Assembly: GCA_022508685.1 (NCBI GenBank)
Contig: JAFLUS010000003.1
Location: forward strand, 1 to 22,994
Length of the DNA stretch: 22,994 nt
Direction of reading: 5' to 3'
Source of the DNA: Prevotellaceae bacterium
GTDB lineage: Bacteria > Bacteroidota > Bacteroidia > Bacteroidales > Bacteroidaceae
The notes below the pieces were generated by a model that was not told where the DNA came from, ran no database searches, and saw only the letters and a list, made by a program, of their open reading frames with translations. Made by a program: the position numbers and the translations under genes. Positions 1 to 8,700 of this stretch are shown in pieces; the stretch's first letter is position 1; every line of letters starts with the position of its first letter.

Positions 1-577
1 AATCCTTCTGCGTCAGTTCGTGTATCAATGGCAGCAGTACTTTCTTCACGACTTTTTCGTTCAGCCGATGTTCGCCTTCGAAGCGGATGGCATGGGGATA
101 ATGCTTGTGGAAAAGGTCGTAGGTGTGAACAACGGGGTCGTTAATGCCGAATAGGCCGTAGCAGTGTTCGCGGTCCCAGTCGGTGATGTCCTTAAACTGC
201 TGACGCTCCATCTGGTTGTGATGTTGAATGATGTCGCGCGTGATGCGAAACTCCTTTTGGTGGTCTTTTCGTCCGTTGAAGAATTTGTGCGTACCGGTCT
301 TGAGAACGCCGCTCATGGTCGACATGTTGAGGGCAGGATTGATGCAGATGCGTACAAATCCGCGCATTTGTTGTGCATACATTCCGCCCATGCTGGTGCC
401 GACGACGATGTCGGGTTGTTCTTCGGCGCAAAGGTTCTTCAGATAGGGGAGGGCGTCAACGGGGTCGACGGGGATGTCGGGAGCGATGATGGTGTCGTCG
501 GGAAGCAGTTTGCGCAACAATTCGACGGTGCCGCTGGCACCCGACGAACCAAATCCGTGAAAGTAGATGAGTTTCAT
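1..577 (-). CDS. YqiA/YcfP-type alpha/beta hydrolase (esterase), partial at left edge
   Basis: The frame opens with ATG at 577 and reads off the left edge after 192 codons without a stop, so the C-terminus is missing. The N-terminus MKLIYFHGFGSS is the first strand and oxyanion turn of the small YqiA/UPF0227 esterases. The nucleophile elbow GTSMGG puts the serine at residue 62. Asp147 in GINDPVV and His170 in GEHRL are at the right spacing for the other two triad members, so all three catalytic residues seem to be present. No signal peptide is visible, so it should be cytoplasmic. The family hydrolyses short acyl esters in vitro; its natural substrate is unclear. It is the last gene of the minus-strand group, with its own promoter near 724-754 and a leader of about 140 nt. 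Family is confident, substrate is not. Confidence 0.85.
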   Translation of the reverse strand, partial: MKLIYFHGFGSSGASGTVELLRKLLPDDTIIAPDIPVDPVDALPYLKNLCAEEQPDIVVGTSMGGMYAQQMRGFVRICINPALNMSTMSGVLKTGTHKFFNGRKDHQKEFRITRDIIQHHNQMERQQFKDITDWDREHCYGLFGINDPVVHTYDLFHKHYPHAIRFEGEHRLNEKVVKKVLLPLIHELTQKD

Positions 578-634
578 GCTGATGATATGAATTGAATGTA
601 ATGAAATACAAATATTTATGCTACAGACAAAAGG

Positions 635-668
635 AAAAGACGCCTTTCTTCACAGAGAAGCGCCTTTC
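635..668 (-). promoter_or_regulatory. Hairpin in the leader of the YqiA-like gene
   Basis: Bases 635-642 (AAAAGACG) pair with 661-668 (CGCCTTTC) as 8 base pairs, two of them G-U when read on the minus strand. An inner CTTC/GAAG stem sits inside. The minus-strand product continues into a pyrimidine-rich stretch (CCTTTTGTCT). It lies in the transcribed leader between the promoter and the start codon at 577, so it could be an attenuator, a stabilising 5' structure, or a leftover terminator. Function is inference only. Confidence 0.3.
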
Positions 669-723
669 ATTTTGTTTAGGTATTAGCTTTTAAGGTAAAA
701 AGATTGTTTTTAGGATAACGATG

Positions 724-754
724 CAAAATTACCGTTTTTTCGGCACATCGTCAA
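724..754 (-). promoter_or_regulatory. Bacteroidetes-type promoter for the YqiA-like gene
   Basis: On the minus strand TTG (754-752) is followed by 20 nt and then TAATTTTG (731-724), matching the Bacteroidetes sigma consensus TTTG...TAnnTTTG. It points to the gene starting at 577 and predicts a start of transcription near 717. Confidence 0.6.
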
Positions 755-761
755 GTCAAAT

Positions 762-781
762 GATATGTTAAAAAACATATC
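762..781. repeat. 8-bp inverted repeat downstream of nhaA
   Basis: GATATGTT (762-769) and AACATATC (774-781) form a perfect inverted repeat with a 4-nt A loop. It lies about 20 nt after the nhaA stop and just upstream of the next promoter. It is AT-rich and has no T-tract, so it is a poor intrinsic terminator. It could be a weak terminator or a protein-binding site. Confidence 0.35.
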
Positions 782-801
782 TTGGCAATCTTGCTTACCT
801 T

Positions 802-2223
802 TTACCGCGCTTTTTTCTGTATTTTGTCGAAAAGATGGATGAGTATGCAGCCCATGATGCCGGCACAGAGCGAACCCATGAGCACGGCAATCTTACCTTC
901 GGCACGCAGTTGTTCGGTGAGGGCGGGCGAGAGTTCGCCGAAGGAGAGCGTATCGACGAAGATACTCATCGTGAAGCCGATACCGCCGAGGCAGGCAACG
1001 GCAAACATCATCTTGTGTGTCGCGTTGGACGGCATGTCGCCTACTTTGAGTTTGATGGCGAGCATCGATGCGAGGGTGATGCCGACGGGCTTTCCGAGCA
1101 GCAGACCGAAGAAGATGCCCATGCCGACGCTGCCCACTTCTGCCGAATGTTGGAAGATGTTGAAATAACTGAGGTCGGGTATCTCCACTCCAGCATTTGC
1201 CAATGCGAAGATGGGCATGATGAGGAAGTTCACCCATGGCGACAGCGCGTGTTCGAGTCGGTAACTCATGCCGGTGGAATTGGCGTTGATGCGGCTCAAC
1301 CGACGCAGACAGTGCCGTTGCGGCGCATTGGGGAAATGTTCGTGTTCGGCTTCACATTTGAGGTTGTCGTATTCGTCTATGCGTCGATGGTATGCCTTGC
1401 TCTTCTGTTGCAGATACGATTTGTTGAATCGCGGGTCCATCGGGATGAGGAACGCCATGACGACGCCCGACATCGTGGCATGGATGCCCGAATAGTAGAA
1501 GAGGAACCATACGGCGATGCCCGGAATGAGATAGAACGCCATGCGTTTCTCGCCCAACTGGTTCATGATGACGATGAAGATGATGAGCACGAGCGCGATG
1601 GCGAGTAGCATCATGTCGATGTGACCGCCGTAGAAGAACGCCACGACGAGGATGGCGCCGAGGTCGTCGGCAATGGCCAATGCCGTGAGGAACACCTTGA
1701 GCGAAGTGGGTACGCGATTGCCCAAAATCGACATGATGCCGACGGCAAAGGCAATGTCGGTGGCCGTGGGGATACCCCATCCGCTTTGTGCTTCCGTGCC
1801 GTTGTTGATGAGGATATAGATGAGTGCCGGAGCGAGCATACCGCCTGCTGCCGCAATGACGGGCATCATGGCTTTCTTGACGCTCGACAGTTCGCCGCAG
1901 ACGACTTCGCGCTTGATTTCCAGTCCCACCGTGAAGAAGAATATCACCATCAGAATGTCGTTGATGAATGTCTCCACGTTCAGATTTTTAGGAAATACCC
2001 AGTCGAGGTTGCCCGACGGACTCTTGATGCTCATCGAGAGCGACGTGTTGAGCACTTCGTGGTAGAGTTCCCGCGTGAACGGCAGGTTGGCAAGCAGCAT
2101 GGCGACGATGACGCAGAGCAGCAGAATGCCGCCGGACGCCCACGGTTTGTTCATGAAGGAGTGGCTGTAGCAGTGGATGGAATGCACCCCTTTTGTCCAT
2201 GTGTAAGTTGGAATGAGTTTCAT
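802..2223 (-). CDS. nhaA: Na+/H+ antiporter NhaA
   Basis: This is an inner-membrane electrogenic sodium/proton antiporter that exports Na+ and helps pH homeostasis. At 473 residues it is longer than the about 390-residue E. coli protein; the extra length lies at the N-terminus and in a hydrophilic loop around residues 270-315. Signature parts are visible: FFFTVGLEIKREV (about 95-107), GWGIPTATDIAFAVG (148-162, with Asp156) and the paired aspartates in ALAIADDLGA (Asp186, Asp187), the family's ion-binding site. There are many hydrophobic segments. ATG at 2223 opens the frame; Met24, just before the conserved ASGG stretch, is an alternative start, and no Shine-Dalgarno site decides between them. 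It follows the DUF3256 gene by 50 nt and may be co-transcribed. The stop TAA is at 804-802. Confidence 0.96.
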   Translation of the reverse strand: MKLIPTYTWTKGVHSIHCYSHSFMNKPWASGGILLLCVIVAMLLANLPFTRELYHEVLNTSLSMSIKSPSGNLDWVFPKNLNVETFINDILMVIFFFTVGLEIKREVVCGELSSVKKAMMPVIAAAGGMLAPALIYILINNGTEAQSGWGIPTATDIAFAVGIMSILGNRVPTSLKVFLTALAIADDLGAILVVAFFYGGHIDMMLLAIALVLIIFIVIMNQLGEKRMAFYLIPGIAVWFLFYYSGIHATMSGVVMAFLIPMDPRFNKSYLQQKSKAYHRRIDEYDNLKCEAEHEHFPNAPQRHCLRRLSRINANSTGMSYRLEHALSPWVNFLIMPIFALANAGVEIPDLSYFNIFQHSAEVGSVGMGIFFGLLLGKPVGITLASMLAIKLKVGDMPSNATHKMMFAVACLGGIGFTMSIFVDTLSFGELSPALTEQLRAEGKIAVLMGSLCAGIMGCILIHLFDKIQKKAR

Positions 2224-2273
2224 GCTTCTCTATTGTTTTTAGGTTATTTTTTAGGTTATGATGCAACGGGGAG

Positions 2274-2777
2274 TTATTTGCTGAATGGCGACGCAGGCAG
2301 CACCATGGTGCCGGTGTGGAAGTCCACGGCATCCGTTTCGGCGTGCAGCGTCACTTCGGTGTAGCCTTCGGGAACGTGCCAGCCTTCGGGCGGAGCCAGC
2401 GGCTGCCAGTCGGTCGTGTAGAACGTGACGTTGCTGTCGGCAAGCGACTGCGAGCGACGTGTGCGCACGAGGCAGATGGTGGGTATGCCGTCGCGAGGCA
2501 ACAACTTCAGTTGCACGTCCGACGTTTCCGTCAGACGGATGAGGGCATACGTATCGGTGAGCGTCACCATTTGGCTCTTTCCGCCCAGTCGGTTCGTCAG
2601 TTCGGCATCCTGTTTCGCCGCAGCATAGTCGAGCATATCCAGTCGGTCGTTGCGAGTGAGCAACGGCAGAATGCTGTCGGGCATGGCGCGCAGCAGGCTG
2701 TCCATCGTCTGCGCCTGCAGGCCGACAGCGGCAACGAGCAGGGTGCAGCACAGGGTAAGAATTCGTTTCATTCGCAT
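2274..2777 (-). CDS. Secreted DUF3256 family protein of Bacteroidales, unknown function
   Basis: The 167-residue product begins with a typical Sec signal peptide (residues 1 to about 23, basic start, hydrophobic core, ending LQAQ), so it is exported, probably to the periplasm. The mature part contains DSLLRAMPDSILPLLTRNDRLDMLDY followed by a short NRLGGKS stretch, the pattern I recall from DUF3256, a family known mainly from Bacteroidales. No catalytic motif is apparent and no biochemical role is known to me. Met3 is an equally good start (MKRILTLCC). A good promoter -7 element lies directly upstream, and nhaA follows 50 nt downstream on the same strand. The family call is from memory of the conserved pattern, not a database search. 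Confidence 0.7.
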   Translation of the reverse strand: MRMKRILTLCCTLLVAAVGLQAQTMDSLLRAMPDSILPLLTRNDRLDMLDYAAAKQDAELTNRLGGKSQMVTLTDTYALIRLTETSDVQLKLLPRDGIPTICLVRTRRSQSLADSNVTFYTTDWQPLAPPEGWHVPEGYTEVTLHAETDAVDFHTGTMVLPASPFSK

Positions 2778-2799
2778 CGTGCGTGTGTAGTTTGGAAGG

Positions 2800-2807
2800 C
2801 AAAGTTA
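2800..2807 (-). promoter_or_regulatory. -7 element of the DUF3256-nhaA promoter
   Basis: TAACTTTG reads from 2807 to 2800 on the minus strand, an exact TAnnTTTG box. The upstream box is weak (TTTTC near 2826-2830). The predicted start near 2793 leaves a leader of about 16 nt. The divergent J-protein gene starts at 2880, so this is a bidirectional control region. Confidence 0.5.
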
Positions 2808-2879
2808 GTCGTTTCCGTTGAATTTTGAAAATTTGTGGCACGAAAATTGCTCACTCCCAAACGGAAAGGAAACATCAAT

Positions 2880-3560
2880 ATGGCAAAATTCATCGATTAC
2901 TACAAGATTCTGGGTGTGTCGCGCGACATACCGCAAGAAGATATAAAGAACGCTTACCGCAAGCGTTCCAAGCAATTTCACCCCGACCGCCATCCCGACG
3001 ACCCGAAGGCGAAGGCAAAGTTTCAGTTGCTCAACGAGGCGTATGAAGTGCTCAACGACCCCGAAAAACGGAAACTTTACGACCAATACGGCGAAAATTG
3101 GGACAAGGTGGGGCAAGGTTTTTCCGGTGCAAGTGGCGGAGCCGACGGCTTCAGCGGCTTTGGCGGCTTCGACTTCAACATGGGCGGAGGCGGTTTCTCC
3201 GACTTCTTCGAGCAGTTGTTCGGCGGAATGCGCGGTGGAGGCGGAGCATCGTCGTTCGGCGGGTTCGGCAGAAAATCCCGCAGCACGGCATCGCGCCAAC
3301 CGGCAGACACGTCGGCAGCGGTCAACATCGACATGTTCACGGCAGCGCTCGGCGGCGACATCATCGTGCAGTCGGCATTGGGAAAATTCAAAATCCGCAT
3401 CAAGCCCGGTACGCAGCCGGGTGCAAAAATCCGTCTGAAAGGAAAGGGCGAACGGCGCAGCGACGGGACGGCATCCGACCTCATCCTGACGCTCAACGTG
3501 ACGATACCTACGGAACTGACCGAACAGCAACGCACGCTGTTGGAGCAAGCACGCCGCTAA
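2880..3560 (+). CDS. Shortened CbpA/DnaJ-like J-domain co-chaperone
   Basis: I chose ATG at 2880 because the J-domain starts right there ([13 protein letters not shown]) and an AAAGGA purine stretch lies upstream; an upstream in-frame start would add 15 unlikely residues. The 226-residue product has a J-domain (about 5-70) with the HPD tripeptide at 34-36, which stimulates the ATPase of DnaK. A Gly/Phe-rich linker (about 77-130) follows. There is no zinc-finger domain, so it is not classical DnaJ. Only one C-terminal domain is seen, about 146-226, and its sequence ([28 protein letters not shown]) matches the second beta-sandwich of CbpA-type proteins. The first, which holds the main client-binding groove, is missing. 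CbpA proteins are usually about 300 residues. It is monocistronic, with a strong terminator directly after it. Confidence 0.9.
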   Translation: MAKFIDYYKILGVSRDIPQEDIKNAYRKRSKQFHPDRHPDDPKAKAKFQLLNEAYEVLNDPEKRKLYDQYGENWDKVGQGFSGASGGADGFSGFGGFDFNMGGGGFSDFFEQLFGGMRGGGGASSFGGFGRKSRSTASRQPADTSAAVNIDMFTAALGGDIIVQSALGKFKIRIKPGTQPGAKIRLKGKGERRSDGTASDLILTLNVTIPTELTEQQRTLLEQARR

Positions 3561-3582
3561 TCCGTTGGCAGACAGCCGCATC

Positions 3583-3639
3583 AAAGCGGGCACGCAACAG
3601 GGAAAATGACCACCCTGCTGCGTGCCCGCTTCGTTTTTT
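3583..3639 (+). terminator. Strong intrinsic terminator after the J-protein gene
   Basis: AAGCGGGCACGCA (3584-3596) pairs with TGCGTGCCCGCTT (3619-3631), with further pairing of CAGGG and CCCTG inside. CGTTTTTTC follows at once on the plus strand. It starts 23 nt after the stop codon. Confidence 0.9.
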
Positions 3640-3679
3640 CATCGTGAATTACCGCCTTACGTGCTGCATCTTGTCCCAC

Positions 3680-3789
3680 ATTCGTATGCATACGCGTTTT
3701 TATTCGTGCGCATACGCGTGTTCACGTTTATGCGCACGCGTTTTTATTCGTATGCATAAACGTTTTCATTCGTATGCGTACGCGTGTTC
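3680..3789. repeat. Tandem array of five 22-nt repeats
   Basis: Five units, each exactly 22 nt, run head to tail at 3680-3701, 3702-3723, 3724-3745, 3746-3767 and 3768-3789. They share the pattern ATTCGTATGCATACGCGTTT with substitutions but no length change. Unit 1 contains the perfect 12-nt palindrome CGTATGCATACG; the other units keep it partly. The period is not a multiple of three and the array lies between convergent genes, after a terminator, so it is not coding. There are no spacers, so it is not CRISPR. Its role is unknown. Confidence 0.85.
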
Positions 3790-3869
3790 AACCATTGCCT
3801 AACCATTACTTTTTCCCTCGTATCGCATTGATTGTTAGCACATATTTTCATTAAATTTAACATACGGAA

Positions 3870-3887
3870 TAACCTAATTTCAGGTTA
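3870..3887. repeat. Short inverted repeat between convergent genes
   Basis: TAACCT (3870-3875) and AGGTTA (3882-3887) are separated by AATTTC. It is short and AT-rich. The rest of 3790-3899 is AT-rich sequence in which I see no gene. Confidence 0.3.
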
Positions 3888-3899
3888 GTCACATGACAA

Positions 3900-3932
3900 A
3901 GTGTCAATCTGCCAATGTGGCAGACTGACACT
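3900..3932. terminator. Strong hairpin downstream of ispF, likely terminator of the large minus-strand block
   Basis: AGTGTCA-A-TCTGCCA (3900-3914) pairs with TGGCAGA-C-TGACACT (3918-3932): two 7-bp arms with one mismatch and an ATG loop. On the plus strand a T-run follows after GCGCCAA (3939-3945). On the minus strand, where ispF ends at 3979, the hairpin lies about 46 nt after the stop but is followed only by TTTGTC. It may end transcription from either side, or act as a 3' stabiliser of the long mRNA. Confidence 0.55.
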
Positions 3933-3978
3933 GCGCCAATTTTTTCATCATTTACAATTTTTGGGACAATTCTTTCGG

Positions 3979-4461
3979 CTACTTATCTACTTCCAGTAAC
4001 GCAACGGCATAGGCACTGATGCCTTCTTCACGACCGGTGAAGCCAAGTCGCTCGGTGGTGGTTGCCTTGATACTGATGTCGTCGATGTCGATGTGCATGA
4101 CTTCGGCGAGGGTTTGCTGCATCTGCGGAATGTGAGGATTGAGTTTGGGGCGTTCGGCACAGACGGTGGCGTCGATGTTGCCGATGGTGTAGCCTTTGGA
4201 ACGGATGAGTTCGACGGTCTTCGCCAACAGGATTTTGCTGTCGATACCGGCATATTCGCCTGCGGTATCGGGAAAATGAAAACCGATGTCGCGCATGTTG
4301 GCTGCACCGAGCAGGGCATCGCAGATGGCGTGGATGAGCACATCGGCATCGCTGTGTCCGAGCAAGCCGTGGGTGTGTGGGATAGATATGCCGCCCAACC
4401 AAAGGGTGCGACCCTCAACGAGGCGGTGTACGTCGAAGCCAAATCCGATACGTGTTTTCAT
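3979..4461 (-). CDS. ispF: 2-C-methyl-D-erythritol 2,4-cyclodiphosphate synthase IspF
   Basis: IspF converts the CDP-ME 2-phosphate intermediate to the cyclic diphosphate MEcPP, releasing CMP, in the MEP pathway to isopentenyl diphosphate. It is cytoplasmic and acts as a zinc-dependent trimer. The 160-residue length is normal. The metal ligands are visible: Asp10 and His12 in GFDVHRL, and His44 in the segment after LLGHSDADV. The conserved DIGFHFPDT loop (58-66) and the C-terminal KATTTERLGFTGREEG stretch complete the signature. It follows porV by 21 nt on the same strand and is the last gene of the block that also holds dxr, another MEP-pathway gene. The product supports synthesis of undecaprenyl phosphate and quinones. 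Confidence 0.97.
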   Translation of the reverse strand: MKTRIGFGFDVHRLVEGRTLWLGGISIPHTHGLLGHSDADVLIHAICDALLGAANMRDIGFHFPDTAGEYAGIDSKILLAKTVELIRSKGYTIGNIDATVCAERPKLNPHIPQMQQTLAEVMHIDIDDISIKATTTERLGFTGREEGISAYAVALLEVDK

Positions 4462-4482
4462 ACGATGTGTGGCGTGAAGCGA

Positions 4483-5688
4483 TTAGCGACGGCGTCCGAG
4501 CAGGTCGCTGATGCCGTCCATGTCGAAGGCAAGCGAGAAACGGAGGGTCTGGTCAAGCGGATTGCTCTGCGATGCCGAGATGACATAGCCGGCATCGATG
4601 GAGAATACGTTCATCTTAAATCCGGCTCCGACGGTGTAGTACTTGCGGTTACCCTTGTTGGGATGTTCGTAGTGGTAACCGGCACGCAGGAAGAACTTGT
4701 TGTCATAACTGTATTCAGCACCGATGCTCCACGAGATTTCCTGCAATTCTTCCTTGCCGCCGTTGGGTGCGTCGTGGAATGACTTGAAAATACCGCTGAT
4801 GGGTGACACGTTGTAGTAGCCGGCATCCATCAACCACGATGTGTAGCCGCTGTAGTCGTCGACGTCGGCTCCGGTTTCCTTCACGTATTGCTCCATCGTA
4901 GGGCGGGTAGGGACGAGGAATTTGTTGGCATCGGCAGAGAAACTGATTGTGTTGTACTCGTCGAGCGGCACCATGAGCGAAGCACCGAGTCGCAGGTTGG
5001 TCGGCAGGAATTCGCTGGTATTGCCTTCGTCATAAGAGATTTTTGAACCGATGTTGCTGATGTTCAGACCCCAACCCAACTGACATTCGCGCTGTCCGAG
5101 ATTGATGTAGCCGTTGTGATAGAGCGCGATGTCGGCTGCGAAGGCAGAACCCGGAGTCGTTTCGTCGTCTTGCTTGTAGGCGAGGTCGGAGTAGATGTAG
5201 CGCAGGGCAACGGCTGCCGAGAAGGTTTCGCTCAACATACGGGAATAGGCTACGTCGATAGACATTTCGTAAGGCTTGATGACGTCGGCATTGTCAAAAT
5301 CTCCGCCGTTGTAGTTGGCGATGACTTCACCGAGCGAGAAATAGCGCAACGAACCCGAGATAGCGTCATAGTCGCCGATGCGGTAGTAACCGGTGAGGTT
5401 AGCCAAGTCGATGTCGCTGACGAGTTGGCGCAACCATGGGGTGTAGTTCAACGCCACGCCGGCACGACTGATGCAGAACGGATACTTGGCAGGATTCCAA
5501 TATTGTGAATTGACGTCGGGGTCGGTAGCGGCACCCACGTCACCCATGGCACCTGCACGTGCGTCGGGCGCAATTGCCAACGAGGTGACACCATAGTAAA
5601 TGGGGTTGAGTTGATTCTTGACGTCTTGTGCAAGGCTCTTCATGCAGAATGTACAGAGGATGCAGCAGGCTATGAGAAACTTTTTCAT
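4483..5688 (-). CDS. porV: Type IX secretion outer-membrane protein PorV (LptO)
   Basis: PorV is an outer-membrane beta-barrel of the T9SS that takes cargo from the Sov channel and delivers it to the sortase PorU. The 401-residue product has a signal peptide (1-21, MKKFLIACC... ending SLAQ), then the characteristic region NPIYYGVTSLAIAPDARAGAMGDVGAAT with YWNPAKYPF, which is the FadL-like plug and first strands. Alternating hydrophobic strands continue to the end, where LRFSLAFDM forms the last strand. Length agrees with known PorV proteins. It follows porU by 77 nt on the same strand. The porU-porV-ispF order resembles the arrangement I recall from Porphyromonas. The 77-nt gap has no clear terminator, so co-transcription with porU is likely. 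Confidence 0.95.
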   Translation of the reverse strand: MKKFLIACCILCTFCMKSLAQDVKNQLNPIYYGVTSLAIAPDARAGAMGDVGAATDPDVNSQYWNPAKYPFCISRAGVALNYTPWLRQLVSDIDLANLTGYYRIGDYDAISGSLRYFSLGEVIANYNGGDFDNADVIKPYEMSIDVAYSRMLSETFSAAVALRYIYSDLAYKQDDETTPGSAFAADIALYHNGYINLGQRECQLGWGLNISNIGSKISYDEGNTSEFLPTNLRLGASLMVPLDEYNTISFSADANKFLVPTRPTMEQYVKETGADVDDYSGYTSWLMDAGYYNVSPISGIFKSFHDAPNGGKEELQEISWSIGAEYSYDNKFFLRAGYHYEHPNKGNRKYYTVGAGFKMNVFSIDAGYVISASQSNPLDQTLRFSLAFDMDGISDLLGRRR

Positions 5689-5765
5689 CGGATTTCAAAA
5701 CAGTTTAGAGTTGAGTAAGTCTCGTGCTTTATCAACAATAACGCAAAAGTCGGGTTTTTATTGTA

Positions 5766-8700
5766 TCATCGGGGACTGGCTACGATAAACTTCTTGGCAA
5801 CCGTTGTCGGTGCACTGCCCGATGCGGTGATAATGGCGTTGGCAATATAGACGCCGGCAGGGAGATGGGCATTTGCCTCATTCAAATTCCACGTGAACGT
5901 GTAGGTGCCGGTCGTGCTGAAATTGCTTTCGCTTGCTTTCCATACTTCTCGTCCGGTCACGTCGTAGACATGGAGCGTCATGGAGACATTGCTCTGCGGA
6001 CGGTCGGTAACGATGGTGAAGGTGGCTTCGTTGCGCACAGGCGAACTGACGATGAGGTTGAACACCTGCGGGCGAAGTCCGTTGTTCACATAGAAATATG
6101 TGGAGATGCTCGACGGATTGTTCAGCGTGTCGTAAGCACGTAGGGTGAGGGTGTGGCGACCATCGGTGAGGGTTGGGATGCTGAATGCCAGTGTGCCGCT
6201 TTGGTAGTTGCCCACCGTCGGTGTGAAATAACTGTTGAGCGAATAGGTGGTTGACGCATCGTTGTCGATAATGGCCGTCACGTCGTGTCCTATGCCGCTG
6301 CCTGTGATGTTGATGCCGTTTTCGTCGGTGAGGGTGGCAACGAGCAGAGGTGTTTCGTTGACGGTGGAACCGGCTACAAAGTTTTCAGTATTCAGATAGA
6401 ACTGGATGTCTGGACCGGTGTGGTCGTTGCTGATGTTTGTTGCTGTTCCGTTGACAAGGAAGTTGGTGAAACTGCCGTTTGCCTCCAACGTGTGTTCGAC
6501 GTTGTTGGCATAGAGCGAGATGAGTCCGGTTTCGCCGCTGTAGTTGTTGTCGAGCGGAATAGGGAAGGACACGCGGAATTTGCCGTCAGCGATGTAGTCG
6601 GAACAGGTGTACAGCAACCGCATGCGGTCGGAGAAAGTGTGGGCAGGGTTGTTGGAATCGTTTCCGCCAGCCGATGTGCCTTCACCCTTGGCGTTGTTCA
6701 GACAGATGACTTCCTCGATATTGTCCATGACAACCGGAGAGACGGTGCCGTTGAAGTCCGTAGCGAGATTGCCGCTTTCGTCGACGATGCGTCCTTCGAT
6801 GGTCACGACGCTGCCTGCTGCCACGTTCTCGGGCGTACCCGGTGCGTACATGTCGTTGATGCGGTCGATTTCTACTTTATATGAAGGCGTCGCCAAGGTG
6901 ATGGCTGGGTCGCCTAACAAGATGAAATGGGCTTTGTTGACGTCGTTCGTGATGCCCGAAAGGCGGTCGATGTAGTTACACTTTGCTGCCGAAAGGGCTT
7001 CGCCAATCGTATAGCGGTTGCCGTCGTCCTTGACGCCGAGCACATACTCCATGAACCGCCAGTTCAGTGCCAGATTGGGCGAAGAATACACCGTGCGCGA
7101 CGTGCCGATGAAACCCATGGCTGCTCCTTGCGGATTGAGTAAAGCCACTTCGCCCAAATGCTCCTCGTTCATGTCGAATGGTGTCACATCGCACGCTGCA
7201 GTAATCCATAGCGGCAATCGGGGGGATGACCAGTTTGCAAAGTTCTTTTTATGAATGACTTGCTCGTGCGACAGACAATAGTTAGCCCCATGCCCCGTAT
7301 AGTTCATGATGAGCGAACCATCTTGCATCTGCTTGTTGATGTCGGCAATGGCAGCGGGATAGGACTTTCCCGTGGTGCTCACTTGCCGTTCGTAGGTGTC
7401 CCAATAGATGCGTTTGATGCGGAAATCGGGATAAAGCCGTGCGGTGTGAGCAATGACGCTGTCCCCATCCTTCATGTGCGTGTTGTTGTTGCCGTCGTCG
7501 CAGAGGATGGTCAGCGTGTTTTTCCATGGGCCCACTTCTTCGTTGTTGATGTAGCGAATCAGTTTGTTGACTACATTTTTGGCATCAGTCGCAGTCGTGA
7601 CAGGAATGCGTCCGACGCCGATGCGCGGTTTGGCACGAAGCACATCGGTGGGTGCGTCGTCGTCGAGCAAGGCAAAGTAATCTTCTAACACGTAACTGTT
7701 GGTGTGGCTGAGCGAATTGTCTGATTCGTAGCACAGCAGATAGTCGCTTGGAGATTTCTTGCTCAAGTTCGGCGTTATCATGCGGTTGTCCCACATTCCG
7801 CTACCGAAGAGTAGCAAATTGCGGAGTGGTCGGTGCTCGTCGCCGGTCTTTTCGTACAGCATTTTGGCAAATCGGCGAATGGCGGTAGCATCGGGGGTTC
7901 CGGCAGAAAATTCGTTGTAGATTTGGTTCACCGGCACGACGATGCAGCGCATTCCGTCCTGTTGCGTATGGGCATCGGCAAGTTGCTGCGCTTGTTTGGT
8001 AAGTTTTCCGCTACAGGGAACGATGATGACGAGGTCAATGTCCGTCAGGGCGTGCAGGTCTTGGTTGGGAACGCTCCCCACAATCGTCGGTGTCGGGAAG
8101 GTTGCCGACGGATTGAGCGCAAGGAGTTCTTCATCTTTCCATGCGTTCGTAGAAGAATTGTCGCTGCAGAATGGGAACGTCCACGTAGCGGTTGCTGTGT
8201 CGTATGTACCCGCCACTTCTTCGTAACTATCGTTGTTGTTGATGTGCCAAAGGACGGTTTCGCTCTTTCCGCCTGTAAGTTGAAAACGCACGTTGCCCGA
8301 GCGGGTGGGGCGGAACAACAGTTCGTTGCCCGACAGATGCAACTGCCGCAGATAGCCCGCGCGGATGTAGTCGAGGTGTCCGGTCGTACCCGATGCACGG
8401 GTGTGAAGCAGTTGGATGGTGTTTTGCTGGTTGCTGCGCTGGCGCGATATGGTATAGGACGCGCTGTTCAGTCGGGCTGCATCGTACATTCCGGGTGTAG
8501 TGAAACTGATGCTGCCAAGCAGTGAGTCGTTGAAGGATACGGACAAGGATGATGTGCTGTTGCCGTTTGCTGCAAACTGCACGGTCAGATAGACGTCCGA
8601 TTGTTGGGCAATTCCGGGAAGGTTGAGGGCGTAGTCCTGTCGGTTGCCGTTGGCAAAGTCGTGGGCGTAGAAGAACGTCCGTCCTGAATTCATGTAACTG

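Noticed and set aside
164..595. 143-codon plus-strand open frame near the left edge
   Set aside because: The minus strand here encodes a complete esterase signature with a full catalytic triad, so the plus frame is its shadow.
2224..2273. Direct repeat TTTTTAGGTTAT between nhaA and the DUF3256 gene
   Set aside because: Two short AT-rich copies only; too little to support a function.
3680..3789. CRISPR array
   Set aside because: Units are directly adjacent with no spacers, vary in sequence, and no cas gene is near.
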